A DNA stretch of 64,000 bases from Terriglobia bacterium (lineage in GTDB: Bacteria; Acidobacteriota; Terriglobia; Bryobacterales; Bryobacteraceae): assembly GCA_020073265.1 (NCBI GenBank), contig JAIQFN010000002.1:62001-126000 (forward strand). Direction: 5' to 3'. The position numbers and the translations under genes were made by a program. Below the pieces are notes generated by a model. It saw only the letters and a list, made by a program, of their open reading frames with translations. It had not been told where the DNA came from and did no database searches. Shown here piece after piece: positions 9,080-18,216 of the stretch (position 1 is its first letter; each line of letters begins with the position of its first letter).

Positions 9080-9370
9080 TCAGCCCAACCTGGCCGCGAT
9101 CCTGCCGACCCCTTCGTACAGCAGCAAGGCCCACGGAGCCGCTTCCAACGCAATCGCGATCCCCAGGCCGACCGTGGTCTTGAAGTGCGTGCCCAATCCC
9201 GCGATCAGCGCCAGCGCAACCAGCACGATCCCGGAAAAGACCGCGTACACCAAGCCAAGGCCTCGGCCGGCCGCATCGCCGTTATCTGTGATCGCGCCAA
9301 TCAGCATTACCGCCGTCAGCGCAGCATCCAGCGCGAACAGCGCCCAAGTCACGTGCGTCAATGTCTTCAT
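9080..9370 (-). CDS. Small three-helix membrane protein
   Basis: A 96-residue, strongly hydrophobic protein with three likely transmembrane helices (about residues 5-27, 38-60 and 67-90) and few charged residues. No known family is recognised. It converges with the secreted protein gene, with only 2 nt between the stop codons. Probably an inner-membrane protein of unknown role. Confidence 0.6.
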   Translation of the reverse strand: MKTLTHVTWALFALDAALTAVMLIGAITDNGDAAGRGLGLVYAVFSGIVLVALALIAGLGTHFKTTVGLGIAIALEAAPWALLLYEGVGRIAARLG

Positions 9371-9403
9371 ACCCGCTCGGGCGCGAACGTGGAGCGGAAT
9401 CGA

Positions 9404-9949
9404 TCAGGTCTGGTCGACGTAGGCCAGGTAGCGGTTGCAGTGCAGGCAGCGGAAAATATACGCCGTCGGTTGACCGTCCTTGCTCAAACCGTCGAAGAAT
9501 TCTTCCAGCTCCGCGCCAGCCAGATCGTAGTCGTCCTCCAGACATCGCTTGACGGCGGGAATCGCTTCCGTGAACCGGCTCTTCAGCTCGGCCGCCCCGG
9601 CCAGTCCCAGAAAAGCCGCCGCGTCCTCGCAGCAGGTGAGCCACTGTTCCTGCTGCCATGATTCAAACCCCGGCGTGCGCGTCCCCACCTCCTCCAGCAC
9701 CGCTTCGGAGACGTCTTCCATCAAGCCCGTGTCGGTGAACGTGGCGCCGAACCGCTTGGCCGCCGATCCCTCCGCGATGCACCACGGGCAAAGGCTCCCG
9801 CTCAGGTAATGGAATTTCTCCGAATAAGCCGGCCCAACGTAGATGTAGCCGCGAATGCGGTTGCAGCCGAGGCATGGGGATTCGCTCTGTTGTATGCTGC
9901 CCGTTGCAACCGGATCGGGATGGTACTTGAACGTAGGAAGCGGTTCCAT
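9404..9949 (-). CDS. CbrC family protein (UPF0167)
   Basis: A 181-residue protein that matches the CbrC/UPF0167 pattern: LPTFKYHPDPVATG at the N-terminus, CLGCNRIRGYIY, then LCPWCIAEGSAAKRF, and a C-terminal CLHCNRYLAY. The three CxxC pairs suggest zinc binding, although metal binding has not been shown to my knowledge. E. coli CbrC is linked to colicin E2 tolerance through the CreBC regulon; that need not apply here. The start at 9949 (MEPLPTF) is where homology begins. Divergent from the next gene. Confidence 0.8.
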   Translation of the reverse strand: MEPLPTFKYHPDPVATGSIQQSESPCLGCNRIRGYIYVGPAYSEKFHYLSGSLCPWCIAEGSAAKRFGATFTDTGLMEDVSEAVLEEVGTRTPGFESWQQEQWLTCCEDAAAFLGLAGAAELKSRFTEAIPAVKRCLEDDYDLAGAELEEFFDGLSKDGQPTAYIFRCLHCNRYLAYVDQT

Positions 9950-10054
9950 ATCCTTAACAGGCGGAATCGGCGCGCCGTGTCGTTCACTATAACCTGATCG
10001 AATCCGCCACCGGTTTGCGCCCGTCTGTGTGGAGTGAATGCAAAAGGAGACCAC

Positions 10055-10447
10055 ATGGGATTGAATGAAAGACGCAAGATGAAGGAGCTGCAGGACGTGA
10101 CCTTTCCGGGCCGCGTGAAGGAGATCGAGGAAATCTGCGGAGCGCCCATCCCTTACCAGGTGGATTGGGACAGCCTGGCCGACAACGCCGAGGCGCTCAA
10201 CTTCATCGACAACATTTCCTGCCATCGCTTGAACATGGCGCTGCGCATGATCTGTCAGGACGACCTCGGCAAGTCCGCCGTGCGCGACGGACTGAAGCAG
10301 GTCAAGCTCAAGAACGTCACGGACAAGGCGGCCATGCAGATCGTCTTTCAATCCGGCACGCTCGAAATGCATTGTGCCTACGCACTGGGCGCCAGCGGCA
10401 TGTTCAGCGACGGCGAAATCCGCGAGGTCCTCGAGAAAAACCTATAG
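10055..10447 (+). CDS. Conserved-looking hypothetical protein
   Basis: A 130-residue soluble, mainly helical protein with MGLNERRKMKELQDVTFP at the start and three cysteines (ICGAP, ISCHRL, ICQDD). Charged, no signal peptide and no transmembrane segment. I do not recognise the family. The start is supported by a strong AAAAGGAG site 5 nt upstream of ATG 10055; an in-frame ATG at 10034 has none. Its stop is followed directly by a REP-like repeat. Confidence 0.65.
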   Translation: MGLNERRKMKELQDVTFPGRVKEIEEICGAPIPYQVDWDSLADNAEALNFIDNISCHRLNMALRMICQDDLGKSAVRDGLKQVKLKNVTDKAAMQIVFQSGTLEMHCAYALGASGMFSDGEIREVLEKNL

Positions 10448-10490
10448 TGGGGCGGCCAATCCTGGCCGCAGCCGGCTTTCTGGCCGGCGG
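10448..10490. repeat. REP-like hairpin repeat, copy 1
   Basis: Two adjacent hairpins, GCGGCC/GGCCGC around AATCCT and GCCGGC/GCCGGC around a short T-rich loop, beginning with GTGGGGCGGCCAATCCTGG. It resembles the copies at 30400-30440 and 54965-55031 (in other orientations). It directly follows the stop of the 130-residue gene and might also end its transcript. The rest of the 10448-10632 spacer shows no clear feature. Confidence 0.65.
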
Positions 10491-10632
10491 GTCCAGCCGC
10501 GCTGAAACGTCATGGTTCAGCTAAACAGGTTTCCCCACGTCATCTAGATGCCCCCAGGCGCTCCCGGTATTCCGCCTGGTTCGATCCCGACCGGCACGCT
10601 ATCATAGAGATTGAAAGTCTCGTTATCTCCCC

Positions 10633-13600
10633 ATGTCCCAATCACGCCCGCCCGAGTTCGGCATCAATAGCTGGCTGGAAGATGAGCTTTATCAACAGTA
10701 TCTGCACGATCGCAGAACCGTCGACGAAAGCTGGAAAAAGGTTTTTGAGTCCAATGGCGGCGTCGCGACTCCGTCCGGCAACGGTGCGCCTGCCGCGCAA
10801 ACCTACGCTCCGCCGCCCGCCGTCGAAGAAACTTCCGCGCTGACCGTTCCCGAACACCGACCCGTCGAGGGCGAAACACTGGTTCCCTTGCGAGGCGCCG
10901 CCGCGCGCATCGCCGAGAACATGAACGCCAGCCTCACCATGCCGCTGGCCACTTCCCAGCGCATCATCCCGGTCAAGGTCATCGACGAGAACCGCCGCAT
11001 CATCAATGAACACCGTACCCTGATCGGCAAAACCAAGATCTCCTACACCCACATCGTCGGCTGGGCCATCGTCAAAGCCGTTCGAACTAACCCAACCCTT
11101 AACCACGCCTACGCCGAGACTCGCGGCGAAGCGTTCCGCGTGGTGCGCGACCACATCAACATCGGCATCGCGGTCGACGTCGCCGGCAAAGACGGCGCCC
11201 GCTCCCTCAAGGTGCCCAACGTCAAGAACGCCGGCAGTCTGAACTTCGCCCAGTACGTCGAAGCTTTCGACGACATCGTCGCGCGCGCCCGCAACAACAA
11301 GCTCACGCTTCAGGATTTCGAAGGCACCACCATCTCGCTCACCAACCCGGGCACCGTCGGAACTCTCGGCTCGGTGCCCCGCCTCATGCCCGGCCAGGGC
11401 GCCATCATCGCCACCGGCGCCATCGATTACCCGGCCGAATATCACGGCGCTACTGAACAACTGCGCGCGTTGCTCGGCCTGAGCAAGGTCATGACCGTCA
11501 CCTGCACCTACGACCATCGCGTCATCCAGGGCGCAGAGTCCGGCATGTTCCTCGGCCGCCTGCAGGCCCTGCTCGAAGGCCAGGACGAGTTCTACGAAGA
11601 GATCTTCGCCGACCTCAAGCTGCCTCACAAGCCCGTGCACTGGGAGCCGGACCGCCCGGTCTCCATCCCCGGCGTGCGCGGCGCCCAACTCGACGAGGTC
11701 GCCAAGGAAGCCGCCGTCCTCCAGCTCATCAACGCCTATCGCGTGCGCGGCCACCTGATCGCCGATTTCGATCCGCTCGGTCAGGAAGCCGTCTACCATC
11801 CCGAACTCGACCCCGCCACCTACGGCCTCACCATCTGGGATCTCGACCGCGAGTTTCTCACCGGTACCCTGATGTCGGACGACGACCAGCCGCAGCGCAT
11901 CGCCACGCTCCGCGAAATCCTCGAAACGCTGCGCCAGACCTACTGCGGAAAAATCGGATGCGAGTTCATGAACATCCAGATTCCCGAACAGAAGCGCTGG
12001 CTGCAGCTCCGCATGGAGCCCACCGGCAACCGCTGGCCTCTGGATACCGCCACCCGGCTGCGCGCGCTCGAGCGCGTCATCGAAGCCGAAGAGTTCGAGC
12101 ACTTCCTGCACACCCGCTTCATCGGCCACAAGCGCTTCTCGCTCGAAGGCGCCGAATCCGCCATCGTCATCCTGGATGAAATTCTCGACCGCGCCGCCAA
12201 CACCGGCGTGCACGAAGCCGTCATGGGCATGGCTCACCGCGGCCGCTTGAACGTGCTCGCCAACATCGTCGGCAAGTCCATGGTGCAGGTCTTCTCCGAG
12301 TTCGAAGGCATCGATCCCGACAGCACCCAGGGCTCTGGCGACGTCAAGTACCACTTGGGCGCGAGCGGCGTGCGCAAATCCACCGCCGGACGCGAGATCG
12401 TCGTGTCCGTGGCCTTCAACCCCAGCCACCTGGAGGCCGTCGACCCGGTGGTGGAGGGCATCGTGCGCCCCAAGCAGGACCGCCTGGGCGACACCAAGCG
12501 CGAGCGCGTCATCCCCATCCTGGTGCACGGCGACGCGGCCTTCGCCGGACAAGGCGTAGTGGCCGAAACGCTGAACCTGTCGCAACTGGAAGGCTACACC
12601 ACCGGCGGCACCATCCACCTGGTGATCAACAACCAGATCGGTTTCACCACCAATCCCAACGAAGCGCGCTCCACGCCTTATTCCACCGACGTCGCGCGCA
12701 TGGTGCAGGCGCCCATCTTCCACGTCAACGGCGACGATCCCGAGGCCTGCGTCCGCGTGGCCCAGATGGCCTACGACTATCGCCAGCAGTTCAAGCGCGA
12801 CGTCGTCATCGACATGTTCTGCTACCGCCGCCACGGCCACAACGAAGCCGACGACCCCAGCTACACGCAGCCGATTCTGTATCGCAAGATCCGTGAGCAT
12901 CCCTCCGTGGCCGTGCAGTATTCCGAGCGCCTGCTTCGCGAGAACGTGGTCGATTCCGGCCGCGTCCAGGAAATTCGCAAGGGCATCCACCAGCGCTACA
13001 ACGAAATCTACGATGCCTCCAAGCAGACCCAGGAGCGCTATCAGGTTCAGGAGCTGACCGAAATCGATCCCGAGGACATGGTCGCGCCCAGTCCCGATAC
13101 CGCCGTGGATCGCCAGACGCTGGAACGCATCATCGTAGCCACCACCACCTTCCCGGCCGGCTTCCACGTGCACCCCAAGCTTGAAGGTTTTCTCAAGAAG
13201 CGCCGCGAAATCCTGCACGGAGCCCCGATGGATTGGGCCAGCGCCGAAACGTTAGCTTTTGGCAGCCTGGTGCTCGAGCGCACGCCCGTCCGCTTGAGCG
13301 GCCAGGACTCCAGCCGCGGCACCTTCAGCCAGCGCCACCTGGAGTTGTATGACTATGAAACCGGCGACCGTCATGTTCCGCTCCAGCATCTCGCGCCCAA
13401 CCAGGCCCGCTTCAATGTCTACGACAGCGCCTTGAGCGAATACGCGGTCATGGGCTTCGAGTTCGGCTATAGCGTCGCCGACCCGCTGACGCTGGTGCTG
13501 TGGGAAGCGCAGTTCGGCGACTTCGCCAACGGCGCGCAGATCATGATCGATCAGTTCATCGTCAGCGCCGAAGCCAAGTGGGGCCAGCCCAGCGGCCTGG

Positions 13601-14277
13601 TCCTGCTGCTGCCGCACGGCTACGAAGGTCAGGGTCCCGAGCACTCCAGCGCGCGCATCGAGCGCTTCTTGATTCTCTCCGCGGAAAACAATATCCAAGT
13701 GGTGAACGCCAGCACTCCCGCGCAGTATTTCCACCTGCTGCGCCGCCAGATGCACGGCGGACATGATCGCCGCGGCGTGCGCAAGCCGCTCATCGTCTTC
13801 ACGCCCAAGCGCATGCTGCGCCATCACAAAGCCGTGTCCACCATCGACGAGTTGACCAGCGGCGCTTTCCGCGAAGTTCTGGACGATCCCGCCGCCCTCG
13901 AATTGAGCCATATCACGCGCGCGCTGATCTGCTCCGGCCAGGTCTACTACGACCTCATGGCCGCGCGCGAGGAACGCAAGCTCGCGAACGTCGCCATCGT
14001 CCGCTTGGAACAGATCTATCCATTCCCCGCCGACCAGCTGCGCGACGTTCTCGATCGTTACCCGGAAACCAGCGACATCGTGTGGGTCCAGGAAGAGCCG
14101 CGCAACATGGGCGCCTGGCGCTTCGTCCAGGAGCAGCTCCAGCCGTTGCTAGACGACACCAATCGCTCCCTCCGCTACGCCGGCCGCCCCGCCAGCGCCA
14201 GCCCCTCCGCCGGCTCGCTCAAGCGCCACCAGCAGGAACAAGCCGACCTGATCGACGAAGCTCTCGCTACCACCTAG
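10633..14277 (+). CDS. kgd: Multifunctional 2-oxoglutarate decarboxylase/dehydrogenase E1-E2 (Kgd/SucA type)
   Basis: A 1214-residue fusion, close to the length of mycobacterial Kgd. Residues 1-45 are the E1 N-terminal helix (SWLEDELYQQYL), followed by an Ala/Pro linker, an E2 acyltransferase-type domain (about 80-330, with His295 in TYDHRVIQGAESG) and a thiamine-diphosphate E1 domain. E1 signs are GMAHRGRLNVLAN, GDAAFAGQGVV and NNQIGFTTNPNEARST. There is no lipoyl domain, as in the actinobacterial enzyme. It decarboxylates 2-oxoglutarate in the TCA cycle and, in mycobacteria, can also make 2-hydroxy-3-oxoadipate or pass succinyl to an external lipoyl E2. No sucB or lpd lies nearby. Single-gene unit. 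Confidence 0.93.
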   Translation: MSQSRPPEFGINSWLEDELYQQYLHDRRTVDESWKKVFESNGGVATPSGNGAPAAQTYAPPPAVEETSALTVPEHRPVEGETLVPLRGAAARIAENMNASLTMPLATSQRIIPVKVIDENRRIINEHRTLIGKTKISYTHIVGWAIVKAVRTNPTLNHAYAETRGEAFRVVRDHINIGIAVDVAGKDGARSLKVPNVKNAGSLNFAQYVEAFDDIVARARNNKLTLQDFEGTTISLTNPGTVGTLGSVPRLMPGQGAIIATGAIDYPAEYHGATEQLRALLGLSKVMTVTCTYDHRVIQGAESGMFLGRLQALLEGQDEFYEEIFADLKLPHKPVHWEPDRPVSIPGVRGAQLDEVAKEAAVLQLINAYRVRGHLIADFDPLGQEAVYHPELDPATYGLTIWDLDREFLTGTLMSDDDQPQRIATLREILETLRQTYCGKIGCEFMNIQIPEQKRWLQLRMEPTGNRWPLDTATRLRALERVIEAEEFEHFLHTRFIGHKRFSLEGAESAIVILDEILDRAANTGVHEAVMGMAHRGRLNVLANIVGKSMVQVFSEFEGIDPDSTQGSGDVKYHLGASGVRKSTAGREIVVSVAFNPSHLEAVDPVVEGIVRPKQDRLGDTKRERVIPILVHGDAAFAGQGVVAETLNLSQLEGYTTGGTIHLVINNQIGFTTNPNEARSTPYSTDVARMVQAPIFHVNGDDPEACVRVAQMAYDYRQQFKRDVVIDMFCYRRHGHNEADDPSYTQPILYRKIREHPSVAVQYSERLLRENVVDSGRVQEIRKGIHQRYNEIYDASKQTQERYQVQELTEIDPEDMVAPSPDTAVDRQTLERIIVATTTFPAGFHVHPKLEGFLKKRREILHGAPMDWASAETLAFGSLVLERTPVRLSGQDSSRGTFSQRHLELYDYETGDRHVPLQHLAPNQARFNVYDSALSEYAVMGFEFGYSVADPLTLVLWEAQFGDFANGAQIMIDQFIVSAEAKWGQPSGLVLLLPHGYEGQGPEHSSARIERFLILSAENNIQVVNASTPAQYFHLLRRQMHGGHDRRGVRKPLIVFTPKRMLRHHKAVSTIDELTSGAFREVLDDPAALELSHITRALICSGQVYYDLMAAREERKLANVAIVRLEQIYPFPADQLRDVLDRYPETSDIVWVQEEPRNMGAWRFVQEQLQPLLDDTNRSLRYAGRPASASPSAGSLKRHQQEQADLIDEALATT

Positions 14278-14343
14278 CCGCAATCCACCTGCCCGCTGAT
14301 CGAAAGCGCCAGTCATTTGCGCCCGAAGGATTGGAGGGCCACA

Positions 14344-15081
14344 ATGACCCGCACGCTCACGGCTGTTGCGACTGCCACATGCATTGCTCCGCTGGTCGGT
14401 ATCGGAGCCGGTTATTTCTTCTCGACCGACCCGTTCCCCGCGGCGCCCGGCCTGACCGGCACCGACCGCGGCATCGGCGTGGCGGTAGCAACGTACGTCG
14501 GCGGCTTCCTGGCTGGCGCCCTGGCGTTCGCAGCAACGTACAAGTTGACCCGCGCCTACCTGCCTGACGCCTATCTCAGACCAGTGCAGATCGCTGATGC
14601 CGCCGGTGTCGCCGCTCTCTTAGTCTGGGGTTTTGCCGCGGCCCGAAGCGGCGCACAGCACGATCCGCCCGCGTATCCCGGCCAGCGAGCCACGCTCGAC
14701 GTCGAGATCCGTGCCCCGAAAACGCTGCTCGATGGCTTTCCCGTCACTGTGCTCAACGCATTCCTCGACAACGGCAAAGTCGACGCCACGCGCCACGCCG
14801 AGCGCATCCGCGACGAAGGCGATTCGCTGGTTCTGCCCTATGAACTCGAAGTGCTGAGCCTGCACGACTGGACCGTCAAGGTCTACCGCACCAGCAAGCA
14901 GAGCTCCGAAATGCCGTACTGGTTCAAGCTGGCGCTGCCCCGATCGCCGAAAGGCAGCGTGCCCTGGTCCGAATGGATCGCGCCGATTCCGAAGAACGAA
15001 TGGGCGGTGAGCGACGGCGTCAGGATCCGCTACCGCTGGAAGCTGTCTCCGGAAAATGCCCCGCGCGATTACCAGCCTTAA
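14344..15081 (+). CDS. Membrane-anchored hypothetical protein
   Basis: A 245-residue protein with three hydrophobic helices in the N-terminal 110 residues (about 6-26, 45-68 and 82-100), then a soluble C-terminal domain of about 140 residues. That domain is beta-rich (ATLDVEIRAPKTLL, LVLPYELEVLSLHDWTVKVY) and probably periplasmic. The start ATG has GGAGGG about 6 nt upstream. No family recognised. It follows kgd by 66 nt but whether it shares its transcript is unclear. Confidence 0.65.
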   Translation: MTRTLTAVATATCIAPLVGIGAGYFFSTDPFPAAPGLTGTDRGIGVAVATYVGGFLAGALAFAATYKLTRAYLPDAYLRPVQIADAAGVAALLVWGFAAARSGAQHDPPAYPGQRATLDVEIRAPKTLLDGFPVTVLNAFLDNGKVDATRHAERIRDEGDSLVLPYELEVLSLHDWTVKVYRTSKQSSEMPYWFKLALPRSPKGSVPWSEWIAPIPKNEWAVSDGVRIRYRWKLSPENAPRDYQP

Positions 15082-15103
15082 CCGAAAATTAATCCGATAG
15101 CTC

Positions 15104-15132
15104 TTGACCACCACTTCAACGTGGGTTATCCT
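15104..15132 (+). promoter_or_regulatory. Candidate sigma-70 promoter upstream of tRNA-Arg
   Basis: TTGACC (15104-15109), a 17-nt spacer and TATCCT (15127-15132). It lies about 115 nt upstream of the tRNA, so if it is used, a leader is trimmed off. Confidence 0.45.
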
Positions 15133-15248
15133 GTTCAGGCTGGAGGACAACAACCGATGATCGCCTATAGCCGAGGTTCCAAATGCCTCGCTGGTACGGC
15201 CTCTCTGAGGAACCGTATGCCGGCGATGGTCGGACTTCCGCATCCAAC

Positions 15249-15321
15249 CTGGATATAGCTCAACTGGTAGAGCAACAGCTTTCTAAGCTGTCGGTCGCGG
15301 GTTCGACTCCCGCTATCCGCC
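15249..15321 (+). tRNA. tRNA-Arg (anticodon TCT)
   Basis: Full cloverleaf: D-stem GCTC/GAGC, anticodon stem ACAGC/GCTGT with loop TTTCTAA (anticodon TCT at 15282-15284, reading AGA), T-stem GCGGG/CCCGC with loop TTCGACT. The acceptor stem pairs at positions 3-7, but position 2-71 is a T-G wobble and 1-72 is C-C. No CCA is encoded. The odd first pair may mean that the true 5' end or the gene is unusual. Confidence 0.88.
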
Positions 15322-15578
15322 GTGTGACAACGGCAATCCCGAGTGAACCAGGCTTCGCTTCCGCCGCATTCTTGAGTTGGGCTTCGGCCTTTCCTGAGAA
15401 CGACGGCAGCGGTTCCAAAGCTCTGCGCCTCTCCTGAAACTGCGGACGCCGCTCGTTCGCGATCACGTGCTCGGAAATTTCGAGTTGCGTCTCGCGGCGC
15501 GATCAGCGATCGCTCTGGGAAAGGCCCGCCGCGAAACCGTGAAGCGGACCCTGGGGATCTCTTAACTTAATTGAAACG

Positions 15579-15588
15579 AAGGAGGTGA
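15579..15588 (+). promoter_or_regulatory. Perfect Shine-Dalgarno of slipin gene
   Basis: AAGGAGGTGA is fully complementary to the usual 3' end of bacterial 16S rRNA, 6 nt before the ATG. It fixes the start and predicts strong translation. Confidence 0.85.
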
Positions 15589-15594
15589 CTTGCC

Positions 15595-16713
15595 ATGCTG
15601 CGTCGCATTTTGGTCGGCGACAACGAACGCGTCTTGCTGATTCGCAAGCGCCGCTTCGCCGATATCCTGGCTCCCGGCGAATACTGGATTCTCACGCTGG
15701 GCCGTAACATTGAACTGGAGCGCTACAACACCAGGGAACTGGTTTTCGCAAGCGACTGGTCCGACTACCTGGTCAAGGACCGGCCCGAACTCGCCTCGCG
15801 CTACTTCACCGTGATCGAGACGGCCGACTCTCAAGTGGCCGTCGTGTACTTCGACGGCAAGCTGTCGCGGGTGATCGGTCCCGGTAAGCGCGCGCTCTAC
15901 TGGAAGGGCGCCGTTGACGTCACGTTCGAAACCATCGACGTGCGCAACGATCCCGAAGCGCCCGCCCGCTTGCTCGCCCCGCTGGCGCGTCTCGGGCGCG
16001 AGTCGCTGGTTACCTTCGCCGCTGTCGACGAAGGCAAGCGCGGCCTGGTCTACCTCGACGGGCGTCTGGTCCGTGAACTGGAGGCCGGAACCTACGGCTT
16101 CTGGAACGCTCTCGCGGCGCCGCGCATCGAGTTGCTCGAAATGCGGCGTCAGACCGTCGAGGTGTCCGGTCAGGAAATCCTGACGCGCGATAAGGTCACC
16201 GTCCGGGTGAACATCTCGGCGGTGTTCGATGTCGTGAACGTGGCCTTGGTCCGCTCGACGGTCAAGGACGTCAACGAGCATCTGCACCGGACGCTGCAAA
16301 TCGCGGTGCGCCAGACCTTGGGCAAGCGCACCCTGGAAGAGGTGCTCGCGGAAAAGACGGATATCGACGAAGCTGTATCGGCCGACGTCCGCCGCGAGAT
16401 GGACGCTTATGGTGTTCGCGTGGGCGCCATCGCCCTCAAGGACATCATCCTGCCCGGAGACATCCGGGACATCTTGAACCAGGTGGTGACGGCGGAAAAG
16501 CAGGCGCAAGCCAACCTGATCCGCCGCCGTGAGGAGACGGCCGCCACGCGGTCGTTGCTCAACACCGCCAAGCTGATGGAGAATAACCCTCTGTTGGTGC
16601 GGCTCAAGGAGCTCGAGACGCTCGAGAAGGTCGCCGACAAGGTGGACAAGATCACCGTGGTCGGCGGAATCGACGCGCTGCTCGAGCGCACCGTGACCAT
16701 TCGGCCCGAGTGA
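15595..16713 (+). CDS. SPFH/Band 7 (slipin/stomatin-like) protein
   Basis: A 372-residue protein with the SPFH/prohibitin-homology domain in its second half: QTVEVSGQEILTRDKVTVRVNISAVF, then LRQT-type IAVRQTLGKRTLEEVLAEKTDIDEAV and a helical tail EKQAQANLIRRREETAATRS. These proteins form membrane-associated ring scaffolds. Unusually, no hydrophobic N-terminal anchor is visible; the first 170 residues instead hold a repeated beta motif (RVLLIRKRRFADILAPGEYW and GLVYLDGRLVRELEAGTYGFW). This resembles a group of slipins with a duplicated N-terminal segment. It is followed by a strong terminator, so it is transcribed alone. Function not specific. Confidence 0.85.
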   Translation: MLRRILVGDNERVLLIRKRRFADILAPGEYWILTLGRNIELERYNTRELVFASDWSDYLVKDRPELASRYFTVIETADSQVAVVYFDGKLSRVIGPGKRALYWKGAVDVTFETIDVRNDPEAPARLLAPLARLGRESLVTFAAVDEGKRGLVYLDGRLVRELEAGTYGFWNALAAPRIELLEMRRQTVEVSGQEILTRDKVTVRVNISAVFDVVNVALVRSTVKDVNEHLHRTLQIAVRQTLGKRTLEEVLAEKTDIDEAVSADVRREMDAYGVRVGAIALKDIILPGDIRDILNQVVTAEKQAQANLIRRREETAATRSLLNTAKLMENNPLLVRLKELETLEKVADKVDKITVVGGIDALLERTVTIRPE

Positions 16714-16725
16714 TCGGGCCTTCCG

Positions 16726-16757
16726 GCCGGCATGTCACAAAGCATGCCGGCTTCTTT
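16726..16757 (+). terminator. Intrinsic terminator of slipin gene
   Basis: Perfect 9-bp stem GCCGGCATG/CATGCCGGC with an 8-nt loop, followed by TTCTTT. It sits 12 nt after the slipin stop and upstream of the tRNA-Asp fragment. Confidence 0.85.
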
Positions 16758-16788
16758 CAGCAACCTTTGCCGCGCTGGATTAAGAAGA

Positions 16789-16857
<69 letters not shown>

Positions 16858-16859
16858 AA

Positions 16860-17381
16860 TCAGCCTGTCTTAGGCTTTCCAGGTACGGGTTTGGCAGGTT
16901 CGGCTGGAAGGGTTACTTTTGCCTTCTCGTCGGCGGGTGAATCCTGCAGGTTCACTGGTTGCCGACGTATCCCAGCACCCATCATGAATAAGAGCCCGGC
17001 CTCAATGGCACCGAGACCGACTTGATCCACGGTTCCAACTCGCGGACCCGTGATGCGATCAACGCTGAAATGCCTTATCGATTCTGGCAGCGCAATACTT
17101 TCATCATGAAAGACATCGGCATGCTGCTGACCTTGGTCCGGTTTCTTCGATACAGCCAAGATACGGATGCGGAAAAACCTGAAATCTCCTTCGTCCTTCG
17201 GTCGCTTTGTCTGCTTGTTGTGAAGACTGGTTAGTGGAATAGCAGTAAACACCTTGAGGGCCCGATTGAGTTGCCCTATAGACAACACGACCCACCAGTG
17301 CGGGCCGTAGAATTCGTGACCTACTATTTCGCTCTTTGGTACATCGATGTGATAGATGTCGCCGCGCTCGGGGTGAGGCAC
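16860..17381 (-). CDS. PemK/MazF-like toxin-family protein
   Basis: A 173-residue protein whose N-terminal two-thirds fit the PemK/MazF fold: RGDIYHIDVPKSEIVGHEF, then WWVVLSIGQLN, FTAIPLTSL and the C-terminal VDRITGPRVGTVDQVGLGAIEAGLLFM. Family members are mRNA endoribonucleases, usually encoded after an antitoxin. Here it carries an extra Pro/Lys-rich tail of about 40 residues. The start is GTG with GGAG 5 nt upstream. It lies 19 nt downstream of a 254-residue gene that does not look like a usual antitoxin. Assignment is by pattern only; conserved catalytic Arg/Thr residues are plausible but not certain. Confidence 0.6.
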   Translation of the reverse strand: MPHPERGDIYHIDVPKSEIVGHEFYGPHWWVVLSIGQLNRALKVFTAIPLTSLHNKQTKRPKDEGDFRFFRIRILAVSKKPDQGQQHADVFHDESIALPESIRHFSVDRITGPRVGTVDQVGLGAIEAGLLFMMGAGIRRQPVNLQDSPADEKAKVTLPAEPAKPVPGKPKTG

Positions 17382-17400
17382 CTAGTCTCCAAACCGCTCA

Positions 17401-18165
17401 TCATGAACTCGCGTACTCCTGCTCAAGATCTTTGCCGATAGACTCGAAATCGATTTTCTCATAATCCGCGATGTACTGCGGATCAATGACAGATCGTGCG
17501 AAGGCGTAAGACATAACCGAATGTCGGAAACCTTCCATAAGAGCATAGAACACATCGTCAGTCGGTGTGATCCTGTGAGCAATTGCGAATACGATGCACT
17601 CCAAATGAAGCAGTGACCACCACTCCGAGGAGATGGCGGACTGGTATTCCTTCAGCGAGCTACGCGGCAATCGGCTTTGGCGAATATTCTCGAGTACGTC
17701 TTGCGCCAAAAAATGGGCACGATGCAACGAACTTAAGCAAAACAATGCTTCGTCCTTTGCTCCGGCGTGCGGCGCAAGGAGATGCGTATCAGCCTCGAGA
17801 AACTTCGAAAGACCAGCAAAGGCGGCATTTGCAATGGCGACCTCATCTCTAGATTTGTTGATTACGCGCCAGATAGTCGAAATGGCTTCACTCATTTCGA
17901 TGTATTCAGGGAACAACTCCCGTCTCAACTCTTCAAATTGAGCAGTTGATCGTGCGGTCACGAGTAAGCGAAAGATTGTCGTGTCGAGACGCTTTCGCAA
18001 GTCGCTTGCGGTCTTAACCTCTGCACTGCGCTTTTTTCTGAATCGGAGGATGCGCTTACGTGGCTTGGGAGACGCGACGGTCTCCTCTGGAAATTTCGGA
18101 GTCCGGTACACGGACGCAGGAAACATCTTAACGATGTCTCGATCGTCAGCTACACATTGGCTCAT
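17401..18165 (-). CDS. Hypothetical protein of tRNA-Asp island
   Basis: A 254-residue protein with a basic stretch at about residues 34-48 (PKPRKRILRFRKKRS) and then an all-helical region with several long amphipathic helices (DLRKRLDTTIFRLLVTARST and onward). No signal peptide, transmembrane segment or catalytic motif is seen, and no family is recognised. Lower GC than the chromosome. It is 19 nt upstream of the PemK-like gene and in the same direction, so the two may work together; a toxin-antitoxin relation is only a guess. Confidence 0.6.
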   Translation of the reverse strand: MSQCVADDRDIVKMFPASVYRTPKFPEETVASPKPRKRILRFRKKRSAEVKTASDLRKRLDTTIFRLLVTARSTAQFEELRRELFPEYIEMSEAISTIWRVINKSRDEVAIANAAFAGLSKFLEADTHLLAPHAGAKDEALFCLSSLHRAHFLAQDVLENIRQSRLPRSSLKEYQSAISSEWWSLLHLECIVFAIAHRITPTDDVFYALMEGFRHSVMSYAFARSVIDPQYIADYEKIDFESIGKDLEQEYASS

Positions 18166-18216
18166 TTGAACCCACCAGGGCAGACGTGCAAGCCGGATGC
18201 CAGGTTCAGGCGAGGA

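Noticed and set aside
10642-13218. An 858-codon open frame on the strand opposite kgd
   Set aside because: It is a by-product of high GC third positions in kgd; it has no ribosome binding site and its residues are low-information (Asp/Gly/Val/His-rich). kgd on the plus strand matches a known family end to end.
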